A stretch of 64,000 nucleotides of DNA. Source: Sporolactobacillus pectinivorans (GTDB lineage: Bacteria > Bacillota > Bacilli > Bacillales > Sporolactobacillaceae). The DNA is taken from contig NZ_NXGA01000001.1 in assembly GCF_002802965.1 (NCBI RefSeq), positions 3,569,343-3,633,342 of the forward strand. Direction: 5' to 3'. Under the pieces are notes generated by a model. The model made no database searches. It saw only the letters and a program-made list of their open reading frames with translations, and was not told the origin of the DNA. The position numbers and the translations under genes are program-made. This document shows positions 16,863-25,588 of this stretch, one piece after another (position 1 is the first letter of the stretch; every line of letters starts with the position of its first letter).

Positions 16863-19475
16863 TTATAAAGTATCTATTTTTTGATTGCGACATATTTTCA
16901 AATAATCTTTATATGTCAAATGATTATTCTCAAATATACGGATTGCCTCATCCCTCCATAACATATCTCCTTCCCCCGGGAAAGAGGAAATCAAATCTCG
17001 AAGAATTGAAATGGCATCTGTAGCAAATGTCAGAAAATCCTCTCTCTTTACATAATAGAGATTATCCGTATAATCTTTAGCAGCTGAATCTATTTTTTTC
17101 GCAGTAGTAATAAATATTTGTATTACTTCAGCACCTTTATCCAATTCACTTTCATTCTTTTTTATCCAATTAAGATGACTATTTGCTTCTGTAATGTGTC
17201 TTGGCGGAATTTCCTTTTCTTTGTTTGTATAAATTTTATCCTCCGAAACGATACATAAATGCCTGTCAATTATCCACCATGGATCTGGTGCCGTAGAAAC
17301 TTTACTATTCTTAGATATATATCCTAAAAAGTTACCTAATTCCTGATGTCCTCGTTCAAATAAGGTTCCATCATTACTTGATAGTTGACTAATAACTTCC
17401 TTAGCCTTAATTTCAAATCTATTATCAACATTAAGATTATTATCCATGATGTAACTTTCAATTCTAATAATCATTTCTTGCATTCTACTATTATAAATAT
17501 CGTCCGAATCACTATTATTGTTTTCATTAGTCAGTAACTTCTTAAACCATGTAATCGAATTTGTTAAATCGGAAGCCTTTTGCATCGATTCAATTGCATT
17601 ATTTAAATAAAGTTGACTTTTTCCAAGCTCAGCATATATTTGATAATTTAAATAGCCCTTAATGTAATACCAAAAACCACGCAGACCTCTCAAAGGATTT
17701 TTGCTTAATGCTGCTATTATGTTGTCAACTTGGATCAACGCTCCTTCATAATCTTCTTTCCACAGATAAAATTGATATTTCACCTCATATTTAGCTGAAT
17801 TTTGAAGAATTGTATTTAGTTCAGTTTCGGTACCACTATTTGACGATGAGATTATTGAATCTCTTTTGTGAATAATAACTTTTTCGGCACCCTGCCATTC
17901 AGAATCATCTTTGTCCTTTTCTAAAAAAAGCTTTAACATTTTATAAATATTTACTTCATCTTTATAATTTTTCATTAAATCAATTGAAACAAGAAGTTCA
18001 GCTTGGATTTCTGGTAAAAATCGTTTAATTTTTTTTGGAGATATTAACTCATTTTCAAGCTTATTATCTAATACTAATACTGCTTCAAAGTCAGTTTCAG
18101 ATCTCGTGCATCTCCCTATAGCTTGTATAATCCTTGTTCGGATTCTCTCCTCAAAAAGAACATTTGAAGCGAGTCTTGAAATTATAAACTTTTCTTGTAT
18201 ATCGCTAGCATTAGGGAAATCCGTTATCACCATAAGTCTACATTTATTCTCATCTAAATCCACGCCATCGTAACGATTAGCAAGAACTGCAACTGCATTT
18301 TCGTCCGTTATGAACTCATTCATTTTATTCTCTAATTCTTTTCCAGAATATGTTTCACAAATTCCATTAAACATATCAATGATTTCTTTCTCACGATGAT
18401 CATCCTTTACAAGGAACAAAATACGTGGTTGTATTTTTTTTAATTTATGAAAAAAGGCAACTCGATTTTCCTTGGAGATTGTCTGATTAGGGAAGATAAA
18501 TAATCTTCTCCCTAAAGCACGGTTTTTGAAATCACTTACCATTGGTAAGCGAAAAACATCAGAAATTCCAGTTATTCTCTCTAACTCGCCGCTTTCTCCT
18601 AGTGTTGCCGACATATATATTCTTTGTTTTGCGTTAAAAAAGGCAGGGTTTGTATAAGTCGGAGGAATAAATGGACGAATTAGTATTTTTTTATTTGCTA
18701 AAAAAATATTACACGCCTTTAAGTGCCCTCTTAAATTTTGCCATGGATAATATAGTTTATTATCTTTATTACAATAGGTGTCAAAGATCGTTGTTAACTC
18801 ATTAATGATATCTAACACTCTAATATTCGGATAGATATCATACCAATTTTGATCTCCGTTATTCTCAACTAACTTTAATAATGAATCTTCATTAATTCCT
18901 TTACGGAATAATTTTGCCAATGTAATAAACAGCTGTTCATTGTTTTCCTTGTCAACTTCAATACTCCAATTTTTAGAAATATAATTTTCTGAGCTATGTG
19001 CATCATCAAAGATCAATACGTCAGCATCTCTAAAAAAGGAGTTTGTATTAAAGATTGAACTATAATTAGTAATCGCTATTGTTTTCGCTGTATTGTAATC
19101 AACGTTGTTTTCATAATCATAATCATTTTTAGATCCAGTAAAAGCACATGCAGTTAAGCCATAATATTTAGCTTTTTCTTCAGTTTGCTTAACTAGTTGA
19201 TTGTTCAAACAAACAAATACAACTTTTTCATTTTCTTTTCTTCTTCGATATTCACCTATTAAAAGTCCTATTAAAGTCTTTCCACTACCAGTCGGCAACT
19301 CTATAGCAACATCTTTTTTATCATAGCCTTTATCCATATAAGCATTTATCATATCTGTTTGATAATCTAGAGGGCCCTTAATTTTTTTCTTTTTGTTATC
19401 TCTATACATTTCTTGAGGTGAGCTATAGTTAAACTCATTAATACTGTCTTCAATATCAAACAGGCCCATCATCAT
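16863..19475 (-). CDS. SF2 DEAD/DinG-like helicase paired with the SF1-PLD protein
   Basis: This 870-residue protein has an AAGGAAGG site. It shows motif I (PTGSGKTLIG, about residue 62), motif II as FDDAH (about 157), motif III (MSATLGE) and motif VI (RIIQAIGRCTRSE), the last close to DinG/XPD-type C-terminal helicase domains. No cysteine cluster for an Fe-S centre is evident. The C-terminal 350 residues are helical with repeat-like stretches (YQIYAELGKSQLYLNNAIES) and may bind a partner. It is the first gene of the island operon, with a 29-bp gap to the SF1-PLD gene. A defence role is inferred from the pairing. Confidence 0.85.
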   Translation of the reverse strand: MMMGLFDIEDSINEFNYSSPQEMYRDNKKKKIKGPLDYQTDMINAYMDKGYDKKDVAIELPTGSGKTLIGLLIGEYRRRKENEKVVFVCLNNQLVKQTEEKAKYYGLTACAFTGSKNDYDYENNVDYNTAKTIAITNYSSIFNTNSFFRDADVLIFDDAHSSENYISKNWSIEVDKENNEQLFITLAKLFRKGINEDSLLKLVENNGDQNWYDIYPNIRVLDIINELTTIFDTYCNKDNKLYYPWQNLRGHLKACNIFLANKKILIRPFIPPTYTNPAFFNAKQRIYMSATLGESGELERITGISDVFRLPMVSDFKNRALGRRLFIFPNQTISKENRVAFFHKLKKIQPRILFLVKDDHREKEIIDMFNGICETYSGKELENKMNEFITDENAVAVLANRYDGVDLDENKCRLMVITDFPNASDIQEKFIISRLASNVLFEERIRTRIIQAIGRCTRSETDFEAVLVLDNKLENELISPKKIKRFLPEIQAELLVSIDLMKNYKDEVNIYKMLKLFLEKDKDDSEWQGAEKVIIHKRDSIISSSNSGTETELNTILQNSAKYEVKYQFYLWKEDYEGALIQVDNIIAALSKNPLRGLRGFWYYIKGYLNYQIYAELGKSQLYLNNAIESMQKASDLTNSITWFKKLLTNENNNSDSDDIYNSRMQEMIIRIESYIMDNNLNVDNRFEIKAKEVISQLSSNDGTLFERGHQELGNFLGYISKNSKVSTAPDPWWIIDRHLCIVSEDKIYTNKEKEIPPRHITEANSHLNWIKKNESELDKGAEVIQIFITTAKKIDSAAKDYTDNLYYVKREDFLTFATDAISILRDLISSFPGEGDMLWRDEAIRIFENNHLTYKDYLKICRNQKIDTL

Positions 19476-19635
19476 CCCTGACCTTCCTTATATAATTTTG
19501 AGATGTAAATATTAAATAACTTACAGTGAGATGTGTTTATATCATTTATTCTCTGAATACTGATTGATTAAAAATAAATTTCTTAATGATTGATGAAGAT
19601 TATAAATGCCTTAGATTTTTTAGTGCTAAGTAGTT

Positions 19636-20258
19636 AGCGCTTTATAACTATTAATGCTATTTTACAGCAAAAAAAGGTTGGATTATAGTAAAGATGGAAA
19701 ATTATAGTTACTATTCACTCAATTTGTTTTAATAGCTACTTAATTAGTTAATATCTTGAAAAAGGAGTGAACATCGTGAATTATTGGAATCAATCCCCAG
19801 GATTACTAATGATCAAAGAATCGAAATATATGAGGGTATATGGAATAAACCCATAAAAGAGGTAGCAAAAAAATACGACATCTCAGATACTACTCTCAGA
19901 AAAAGTTGTGGGTTATATGGAACTCCTCTTCTATACGCAGGTTACTGGGCCAAAAAGAATCATGGGAAAGGCGCTGAAATTACACCATTGCCACCTATTG
20001 ATAACCATTCAAAAGCTTATGTAACCAACTATCATTTGAAGTTTATTTCTGGGTTAAGCAATTACAATTATGATGACCTGCTCGCTCTAAAACCGTTAGA
20101 AATTTTGGCCGATTCTTCAAAATCCCTTCTCACTCAACATTTGCAGAAGATGAGTGTTCTTGTTAATCCCGATACCTATCATGAATACATAAAGAAACAG
20201 ATTCAAGAGGATAAGAACAAGAAATTAAAAGCTGAGGCGTTAAGCAAATTATCGAAAA
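19636..20258 (+). repeat. Right copy of the imperfect ~630 bp direct repeat
   Basis: This is the second copy of the 4273-4900 sequence, in the same orientation and with the same leader and ribosome binding site. A net 4-bp deletion just after the original start distinguishes it from the left copy. Confidence 0.8.
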
Positions 20259-20485
20259 CATCCTATAAACGACGAAAAGCCGTCGAAAAAAAGTTTCCAA
20301 CCAATCACGACCGACAATTACCTGTTTATTGCTCAAAGGACAAAATGGCTAGAGCTTATTCGCTTCTTACAAATTTGTTTACTGTTACCGACCGCTACGG
20401 CCTACAGCGGACTTTCACCGCCAAGTTATCGCCCATGCCGGGTGCACCAAAAAAATCAGAACTGACAATAAGTTCTGATTCATAA
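19784..20485 (+). CDS. HTH 'GYWAK' protein, copy with shifted start
   Basis: The native GTG at 19776 sits 6 bp after GGAGTGA, but a 4-bp deletion relative to the left copy puts it out of frame. The coding frame is open only from TTG 19784, giving 233 residues. The N-terminus repeats the HTH (EIYEGIWNKP, KKYDISDTTLRKSC, AGYWAKKNHGK), and the body continues through KAEALSKLSKTSYKRRKA to a longer C-terminus than the left copy. Expression is doubtful because of the displaced start. It marks the upstream end of the defence island. The function is unknown; DNA binding is likely. Confidence 0.55.
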   Translation: MESIPRITNDQRIEIYEGIWNKPIKEVAKKYDISDTTLRKSCGLYGTPLLYAGYWAKKNHGKGAEITPLPPIDNHSKAYVTNYHLKFISGLSNYNYDDLLALKPLEILADSSKSLLTQHLQKMSVLVNPDTYHEYIKKQIQEDKNKKLKAEALSKLSKTSYKRRKAVEKKFPTNHDRQLPVYCSKDKMARAYSLLTNLFTVTDRYGLQRTFTAKLSPMPGAPKKSELTISSDS

Positions 20486-20561
20486 ATACAATGATCTAAT
20501 ACAGTGCGATTTTATGATGGAAGTATTTCTTATTCTCCTATAATGTATGGGTTCACTATAC

Positions 20562-21437
20562 CTATTCTTTTCTCTGCTTAGTTAGAAATAAAAATACACC
20601 AAGCAACACAAAAAATCCACCAATAATTTGCATGATAACAACATGTTCGCCTAAAAGAATAACAGCTAAAATTGTTGCTCCAACAGGTTCACCTAAAATA
20701 CTCATAGATATTGTTGCAGTGTTTACATAATTTAATAACAAATTATAGATCACATGTGCAATTGTAGGAAACAAAGCTAATAATAGAAAAATTCCCCATT
20801 CTTGGGAGCTGTATCCACCAAGGGCAACGCCTGCAAAAAGGTTGTATAATGTTAATGCAAAAGCCGCAAATAAGAATACACAAAAGCTGTATATCCAATG
20901 AGAAATTTTCTTTACAGTATTCTGCCCAATTAACAAATAACTGACAATTGCTATAACGCTTAAAAAAGATAAAAAATCACCAATAATAACATACTTACTT
21001 AGCCCAAAGTCACCCCATCCAACCATAACAACTCCTATGATAGAAATTCCTATGGTTACTAAAGTAGAAAGCTTTGTTTTTTCTTTGTAAACAAGAAAGC
21101 CTCCTAATAAGGCAACAATAGGTTGCAAAGAAAGGATAATGGTTGAACTAGCTACAGTTGTAAGTTTCAAGGAACCAAACCACAGAGCAAAGTGCAGCGC
21201 TAAAAAAACTCCAGAAAGAGTTAAGAACAGCCAATCTTTTTTAGATAGTTTACTAAATTCTCTCCTCTTCCTCCATACCATAGGAAGTAATAGTACACAA
21301 GCTAAATACATGCGATACATACTTATTACAGTAGCAGGCGCATGAGACCATTTTACAAAAATTGATGCAAAAGATATTGCAATCATAGAAACTATTAACA
21401 ATAATCCTACAGATGATGAGCTATTTCTTTGTTTCAT
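20562..21437 (-). CDS. EamA family (DMT) transporter
   Basis: This 291-residue integral membrane protein has about ten hydrophobic helices in two homologous halves: SVGLLLIVSMIAISFASIFV at the N-terminus, and AHVIYNLLLNYVNTATIS and EPVGATILAVILLGE in the second EamA repeat. The drug/metabolite transporter superfamily exports small metabolites or amino acids, but the substrate cannot be read from the sequence. It stands alone, between the HTH gene and an IS30 copy, and is probably ICE cargo. TCCTCC complement is present before the start. Confidence 0.85.
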   Translation of the reverse strand: MKQRNSSSSVGLLLIVSMIAISFASIFVKWSHAPATVISMYRMYLACVLLLPMVWRKRREFSKLSKKDWLFLTLSGVFLALHFALWFGSLKLTTVASSTIILSLQPIVALLGGFLVYKEKTKLSTLVTIGISIIGVVMVGWGDFGLSKYVIIGDFLSFLSVIAIVSYLLIGQNTVKKISHWIYSFCVFLFAAFALTLYNLFAGVALGGYSSQEWGIFLLLALFPTIAHVIYNLLLNYVNTATISMSILGEPVGATILAVILLGEHVVIMQIIGGFFVLLGVFLFLTKQRKE

Positions 21438-21560
21438 TTTTCCTCCTATGTTTAATGTCTCCTAAGAGTATTAATTAACACAACCTTTTATAAAAACTCA
21501 TAGTAAGAACATATTAGCACAGAACTCCTACAAATAATTAATTAGATCTGCTCTGCTTAC

Positions 21561-22760
21561 TTGAATACAAATTCCCGGATTTAAAATCTAAGTGCAACAC
21601 ATCAAGATTACACAAATAGGCCATGGAGACCTAAACTTAAAGTGCCAAAACTCTAAAGAAAGGAAATCTCCATGACCCAATCTAAGAATAGCACTGCCCA
21701 GCATTACCAACAACTCACACCAGAAGAAAGAGGCGCAATTCAAGCGTATTTGAACGCGGGTAAGTCAAAAGCCGAAATCAGCCGTCTGCTTCATCGCAGT
21801 CGTAGTACCATCTCCCGCGAAATCAAGCGGGGCATGGTTCAACAGCGTAATCATGACTACCTCTTTGTCTATCGATACTACGCTGACACCAGCCAGCTCT
21901 TTCATGAACGGGCCCGTCAAAAATGCCATTCTAAGGGCTTAGAAGAACGCTGCCGGTTGTTCTTCAGGATGTTCACAAAGGCGCTCAAACGGCGTCCGCG
22001 GATTGAAAGTGTGGACAGTTATATCCATGTCTTCAGACAAGCGCATCCAGACCAGCTCTGTCCATCAACGCCGACCGTTTACCGCTACATTGATCAAGGC
22101 CGGTTAGACGTGAAGAACATTGATCTGCCGGCCAAACTGAAGCGTCATGTGAAAGCCAATCACCCCAATCATTCACGTAAGAATAAGCGCTTGGCGGGCA
22201 CCTCAATTGAAGAACGGTCAGACGTCATCAACGACCGGAAACGCTTTGGCGACTGGGAAGGTGATCTGGTTAAAGGCAAGCGCCAGGCCAGTGAACCAGC
22301 TCTCATGACGTTAACTGAACGACAGTTGCGTTATGAACTGATTGTGAAGATTCCCAACTACCACGCTGACACCTGTTTGGAGTATCTTCAAAACGTTGTC
22401 GACAAGCAGCCTGAGCTCTTTAAGACCATCACCTTTGACAACGGTTCTGAGTTCAAACTCTTAGATCAAGTCAAGGGCCCTCAGATCTACTTTGCCCACC
22501 CTTATTCACCCTGGGAACGAGGCAGTAACGAGAACCAGAACGGTCTGATCCGGGAGTACATTCCTAAAGGCCAGTCACTACATGGCTTCTCTAAAGATGC
22601 TATTGCTCAGGTTCAAGAGGCACTGAATCAGAAACACCGCAAGTTGCTCGGCTATGCCAGCGCCGCCGAGCTTATTGAGGCCGAGCTAGCTTGCTAGCTC
22701 ACGGCCTGACTCCATGGTTGTTGCGCTTGATTTGACATTCCGGGCTTTGAATACAAATTC
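21561..22760 (+). mobile_element. IS30 family insertion sequence with 14-bp flanking repeat
   Basis: The transposase gene is bounded by imperfect inverted ends, CCCGGATTTAAAATC near 21574 and the complement of CCCGGAATGTCAAATC ending near 22745. The 14-mer TTGAATACAAATTC lies directly outside both ends (21561-21574 and 22747-22760) in direct orientation. The element's GC is higher than the surroundings, suggesting recent arrival. Confidence 0.8.
21672..22697 (+). CDS. IS30 family transposase
   Basis: This 341-residue transposase has GAAAGGA before the ATG. The N-terminal HTH is LTPEERGAIQAYLNAGKSKA to RSRSTISREIKRG. The DDE catalytic core is visible: D in FGDWEGDLV, D in TFDNGSEF, and E in ERGSNENQNGLIREYIPKG. 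Length and motifs are full for IS30. It catalyses transposition of its element. The coding style and similarity of motifs recall lactobacillal IS30 members. Confidence 0.95.
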   Translation: MTQSKNSTAQHYQQLTPEERGAIQAYLNAGKSKAEISRLLHRSRSTISREIKRGMVQQRNHDYLFVYRYYADTSQLFHERARQKCHSKGLEERCRLFFRMFTKALKRRPRIESVDSYIHVFRQAHPDQLCPSTPTVYRYIDQGRLDVKNIDLPAKLKRHVKANHPNHSRKNKRLAGTSIEERSDVINDRKRFGDWEGDLVKGKRQASEPALMTLTERQLRYELIVKIPNYHADTCLEYLQNVVDKQPELFKTITFDNGSEFKLLDQVKGPQIYFAHPYSPWERGSNENQNGLIREYIPKGQSLHGFSKDAIAQVQEALNQKHRKLLGYASAAELIEAELAC

Positions 22761-22772
22761 TCGACAGCGCCC

Positions 22773-22826
22773 TACACGGCATTAATATTCCATAATTATG
22801 TGCTTATGGGATACTAATGCCGTGTA
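22773..22826. terminator. Long hairpin downstream of the Orf8-like gene
   Basis: TACACGGCATTA (22773-22784) and TAATGCCGTGTA (22815-22826) are perfect 12-bp inverted arms. The inner segments ATTCCATAA and TTATGGGAT extend the pairing. It lies just after the stop of the 75-residue gene and probably ends the Orf7-Orf8 transcript. Confidence 0.6.
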
Positions 22827-22835
22827 ATTTGTATA

Positions 22836-23063
22836 TTAGATTTTGAAGTCTAAAATCATTTGAAGCAAAGCGGAGTTCAAGTAATCCTGTAAGTCCCTAT
22901 CTAAAAAGTAATATCCGCTGCTGTATTCGTCGGTAAGTACTGTTGTCGATAGTTTGGCCATATAGCCTTCATAATGTTTCAATATATAATGAACAGCTAT
23001 GGTGTCGCCTTCACATGCAACTTGGATAATAGGAAAAGGAATTAGTCGTTTATTGTTTTTCAT
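22836..23063 (-). CDS. Tn916 Orf8-like helix-turn-helix protein
   Basis: This 75-residue protein begins MKNNKRLIPFPIIQVACEGD and ends LNSALLQMILDFKI. This is the pattern of the small Orf8-type proteins of Tn916 elements (basic PFPI start, mid-length helical core, terminal hydrophobic helix). Its ATG overlaps the stop of the sigma-like Orf7 gene by 4 bp, as in Tn916. It probably acts with Orf7 in regulating the element. Recognition rests on length, motif and position. Confidence 0.8.
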   Translation of the reverse strand: MKNNKRLIPFPIIQVACEGDTIAVHYILKHYEGYMAKLSTTVLTDEYSSGYYFLDRDLQDYLNSALLQMILDFKI

Positions 23064-23527
23064 AGCTCTTCCTCCAATAGTGTTTTTACGTTCTCTAAGG
23101 CACTATGGCGGTTGCGATAAACGGTGCTGCGATTGACCTTTAATTCATTTGAAATTTCTACATCGGACATTCCCAAGTAATAGAACATTAGGATAGTATT
23201 ACGCTTCCGCTCTGGTAACATATCTAATGCCTTCGCAATTTTATTGTTCCTCACTTCTACGTTAAACGACAATACTTGATACATTTGGCTATCCAGATGA
23301 TAAGTGTCAAATATGGGCAACATTTTTAGATCAATATTGGAGATCTCTGAAAAAAGAGCTTCATGATTATAACGTCTGCCCCTAGATCGGCGATAGTTGC
23401 TTTTTGAACGAATTAATGTTTTTCTTGCAACATAATCAAATTGAAATTGGGTCGTCCTCTGAAAGTCGTCCTGCATTAGATGTTTATTTTCTTCTAAAGA
23501 TACTCTATTGAAAGAAGATGGCCTCAT
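23060..23527 (-). CDS. Tn916 Orf7-like sigma factor-type regulator
   Basis: I choose ATG 23527 because GGGAGGTGAT lies 5 bp upstream, although the frame extends 9 codons further. The 155-residue product ends with a sigma region 4-like HTH: LDMLPERKRNTILMFYYLGM, SDVEISNELKVNRSTVYRNR. It matches Orf7 of Tn916-family elements, which with Orf8 promotes expression of the recombination and transfer genes. The 35-bp repeated motif lies about 65 bp upstream of the start and may be its control site. Confidence 0.88.
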   Translation of the reverse strand: MRPSSFNRVSLEENKHLMQDDFQRTTQFQFDYVARKTLIRSKSNYRRSRGRRYNHEALFSEISNIDLKMLPIFDTYHLDSQMYQVLSFNVEVRNNKIAKALDMLPERKRNTILMFYYLGMSDVEISNELKVNRSTVYRNRHSALENVKTLLEEEL

Positions 23528-23591
23528 AAATATCACCTCCCTTTCGAGCCCCAAGAAATGAGAAAAATTGTTTTACTTTCCTCTTTCACAT

Positions 23592-23626
23592 TGACTCTCA
23601 CCGGATGGATGATATTTGTTGCAGAA
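23592..23626 (+). repeat. 35-bp repeated motif, copy 2, upstream of orf7-like gene
   Basis: TGACTCTCACCG and GATATTTGTTGCA flank a 7-bp variable centre exactly as at 9221-9255. On the minus strand it lies 65-100 bp upstream of the Orf7-like start, a position suited to a promoter or operator. Confidence 0.55.
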
Positions 23627-23639
23627 AACTTATCTTTAA

Positions 23640-23685
23640 ACAAAAAGCCGCACAGGAATCGTTTGTGCGAGCTTTATGTGTTCAT
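23640..23685 (-). terminator. Hairpin upstream of the Orf7-like gene
   Basis: AAAAGCCGCACA and a near-complementary TGTGCGAGCTTT form a stem-loop between the redox cassette and the Orf7-like gene. On the minus strand it precedes Orf7 and may terminate or attenuate transcription arriving from the cassette. Confidence 0.4.
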
Positions 23686-23875
23686 ATTTTCTAAATTGAT
23701 AGCTATCTTTGTATTGTAAAAAACGTTCAAGCAAGTTCGCACTTTGCTAAACGCATCGGATAATTCTTGAATACGTTAATTTCTTGCAGGTGTTAAGATT
23801 TCTGGTCTGACTATCGACGACGCGAAACGGCCGAAGGAGCTAGAGAAGGCAGCGCGTGAACCCGATCTCGGGCTA

Positions 23876-23970
23876 TACCAATAATGCCAATTTGATCTTT
23901 ATCAACAAATGGACGCATACACATAATCAACAGCTGCACTAAAATCTTCTACAAATAGATCAGGCTTTAC
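23876..23970 (-). pseudogene. Alpha/beta hydrolase remnant
   Basis: The minus strand gives LFVEDFSAAVDYV and, after a frame change, VRPFVDKDQIGIIGI. This is the conserved region before the nucleophile elbow in YcjY-like alpha/beta hydrolases (FVEDFSAAVDFL, RPFVD, IGVIGICGSG). No catalytic serine or further domain remains. It lies directly downstream of the alcohol dehydrogenase and is probably the decayed last gene of that cassette. The stretch 23690-23870 holds no gene I can support. Confidence 0.6.
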
Positions 23971-23975
23971 GCAAC

Positions 23976-25022
23976 TCACATTGTGCTGATGTCAATCACG
24001 AATCGATATCTTACATCTGAAGCTAATACGCGTTTGTACGCTTTGTTAATTTGGTCGGGGTCAGCTGAAATGACCTCAATCTGAGGAGCAATGTCATGTT
24101 CTGCACAGAAATCCAGCATCTCCTGGGTCTCATGGATACCTCCAATTGCAGAACCGGCAAATGAACGGCGCTGACCAATAAGTGAAAACACGTTTACCGA
24201 CAGGGGCTCTGCGGGCGCACCAACATTTACTAGAGTACCATCTAGATTCAGCAGTGAGAAATAAGCCTCCATATCAAGCTTTGCACTTACTGTATTAATA
24301 ATTAAGTCAAAGGAACCGGCAAGTTTTTTGAATGTATCTGGGGCGCTCGTAGCATAGTAGTAGTCTGCACCGAACTTTAAGCCGTCGTCCTTTTTCCTCA
24401 ATGTCTGTGAAAGAACGGTGACCTCTGCACCCTTGGCATGCGCAATTTTAACAGCCATATGGCCAAGACCACCCAGTCCGACAACCGCCACTTTCTTACC
24501 CGGTCCGGCTTGCCAATGGTTCAGCGGTGAATACGTTGTAATACCGGCGCAGAGTAACGGTGCAGCCACATCAAGTCCAATATGATCAGGGATCCTGACC
24601 ACAAAGTTCTCGGTCACGACAATATGGGTCGAATAGCCGCCTTGAGTCGGTTCGCCGTATTTATCAACACCAGCGTAGGTAGGGGTCATTCCATTAAGAC
24701 AGTATTGTTCTTCTCCATTAAGGCAGTTCTCACATTCACCGCAGGAATCAACCATACATCCGACCCCTACCCGGTCACCGACCTTGTACTTTGTGACCTC
24801 TGGACCGACATCGGCGACAATTCCTGCAATCTCGTGTCCGGGAATGAGCGGATAGTGCACAGCACCCCATTCGCCATGAGCCGTATGAATGTCAGAATGG
24901 CATATACCTGCATATTTAATTTCAATCAGAACATCATGCACATCAAGATCACGTCTTTTAATTTCAGTCACTCGAAACGATTTGTCCGGACCATCGACAG
25001 CTCGTGCTTTAGCAGTGATCAT
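23976..25022 (-). CDS. Zinc-dependent alcohol dehydrogenase (NAD(P)-dependent, CAD/YahK-like)
   Basis: This 348-residue medium-chain dehydrogenase/reductase shows the catalytic zinc site ([15 protein letters not shown], then [10 protein letters not shown]), the structural zinc site ([15 protein letters not shown]) and the nucleotide-binding [20 protein letters not shown]. It oxidises or reduces alcohols and aldehydes with NAD(P)H in the cytoplasm. The closest look is the cinnamyl-alcohol/YahK-type group. It is the distal member of a cassette with two aldo/keto reductases on the same strand, probably handling reactive carbonyls. AGGAGG precedes the ATG. It appears intact. Confidence 0.93.
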   Translation of the reverse strand: MITAKARAVDGPDKSFRVTEIKRRDLDVHDVLIEIKYAGICHSDIHTAHGEWGAVHYPLIPGHEIAGIVADVGPEVTKYKVGDRVGVGCMVDSCGECENCLNGEEQYCLNGMTPTYAGVDKYGEPTQGGYSTHIVVTENFVVRIPDHIGLDVAAPLLCAGITTYSPLNHWQAGPGKKVAVVGLGGLGHMAVKIAHAKGAEVTVLSQTLRKKDDGLKFGADYYYATSAPDTFKKLAGSFDLIINTVSAKLDMEAYFSLLNLDGTLVNVGAPAEPLSVNVFSLIGQRRSFAGSAIGGIHETQEMLDFCAEHDIAPQIEVISADPDQINKAYKRVLASDVRYRFVIDISTM

Positions 25023-25239
25023 TAATAAAACCTCCTAGAATTCATCCATCTTTTTTTCTCTTACAAAATAATTTCAATCCTTATAGTTAACTCTAAGTCA
25101 AATGATCAGCTTATATTCCTTTCTACTCGAATTGTTAAAAGATCATTTTTATCGACGCCGCTGATCTCGTTTACATGTAAGATCAACCAAATGGCCCATT
25201 TCGTTTTTCTTTTTGAGAAAGATCTTTCATGACGCATTG

Positions 25240-25526
25240 GTCGGTTCACCAATCAATTGACGAAAGTACAGATAAGCGTTCTGCATCTTGAGCTGTATAT
25301 GTCCGGTCTTCCCTATAGATCATCTGCTCGTACTGTTCGGAAAGCATAAGCATTCAGATCTAACTTGATCAACACGTTCTGCAAACTCAAGCAAAGTCTC
25401 CGAATCCGGCCTGATGATTCCATCCAGTCGAAGAATTCTAAAAAGTACACGATAGGAACGCTGAAAATCATTGTTGTTGCCCAGCAAATTACGTGCAAGA
25501 CTCCTCCTAAAAAGCAAACGCATCAT
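25240..25526 (-). pseudogene. C-terminal fragment of a transglutaminase-like membrane protein
   Basis: The minus strand reads YRVLFRILRLDGIIRPDSET and LLEFAERVDQV, and after a frame change EQYEQMIYREDRTYTAQDAE. This resembles the C-terminal cytoplasmic tail (DUF4129-like) of YebA-type transglutaminase-domain proteins. No membrane or catalytic domain remains. The rest of the 25022-25589 gap shows nothing. Confidence 0.5.
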
Positions 25527-25588
25527 TTTTTCCGTGTCAAGAAAATGGCAAGTACGCTGATCATTCTAATCTTGATCGTGTTTTAATC

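Noticed and set aside
16863..19475. Hachiman HamB as identity of the SF2 helicase
   Set aside because: There is no HamA (DUF1837) partner next to it, and motif VI looks DinG-like.
24582..25025. 147-codon plus-strand frame over the alcohol dehydrogenase
   Set aside because: It is antisense to a complete and well-conserved enzyme gene, so it is a shadow frame.
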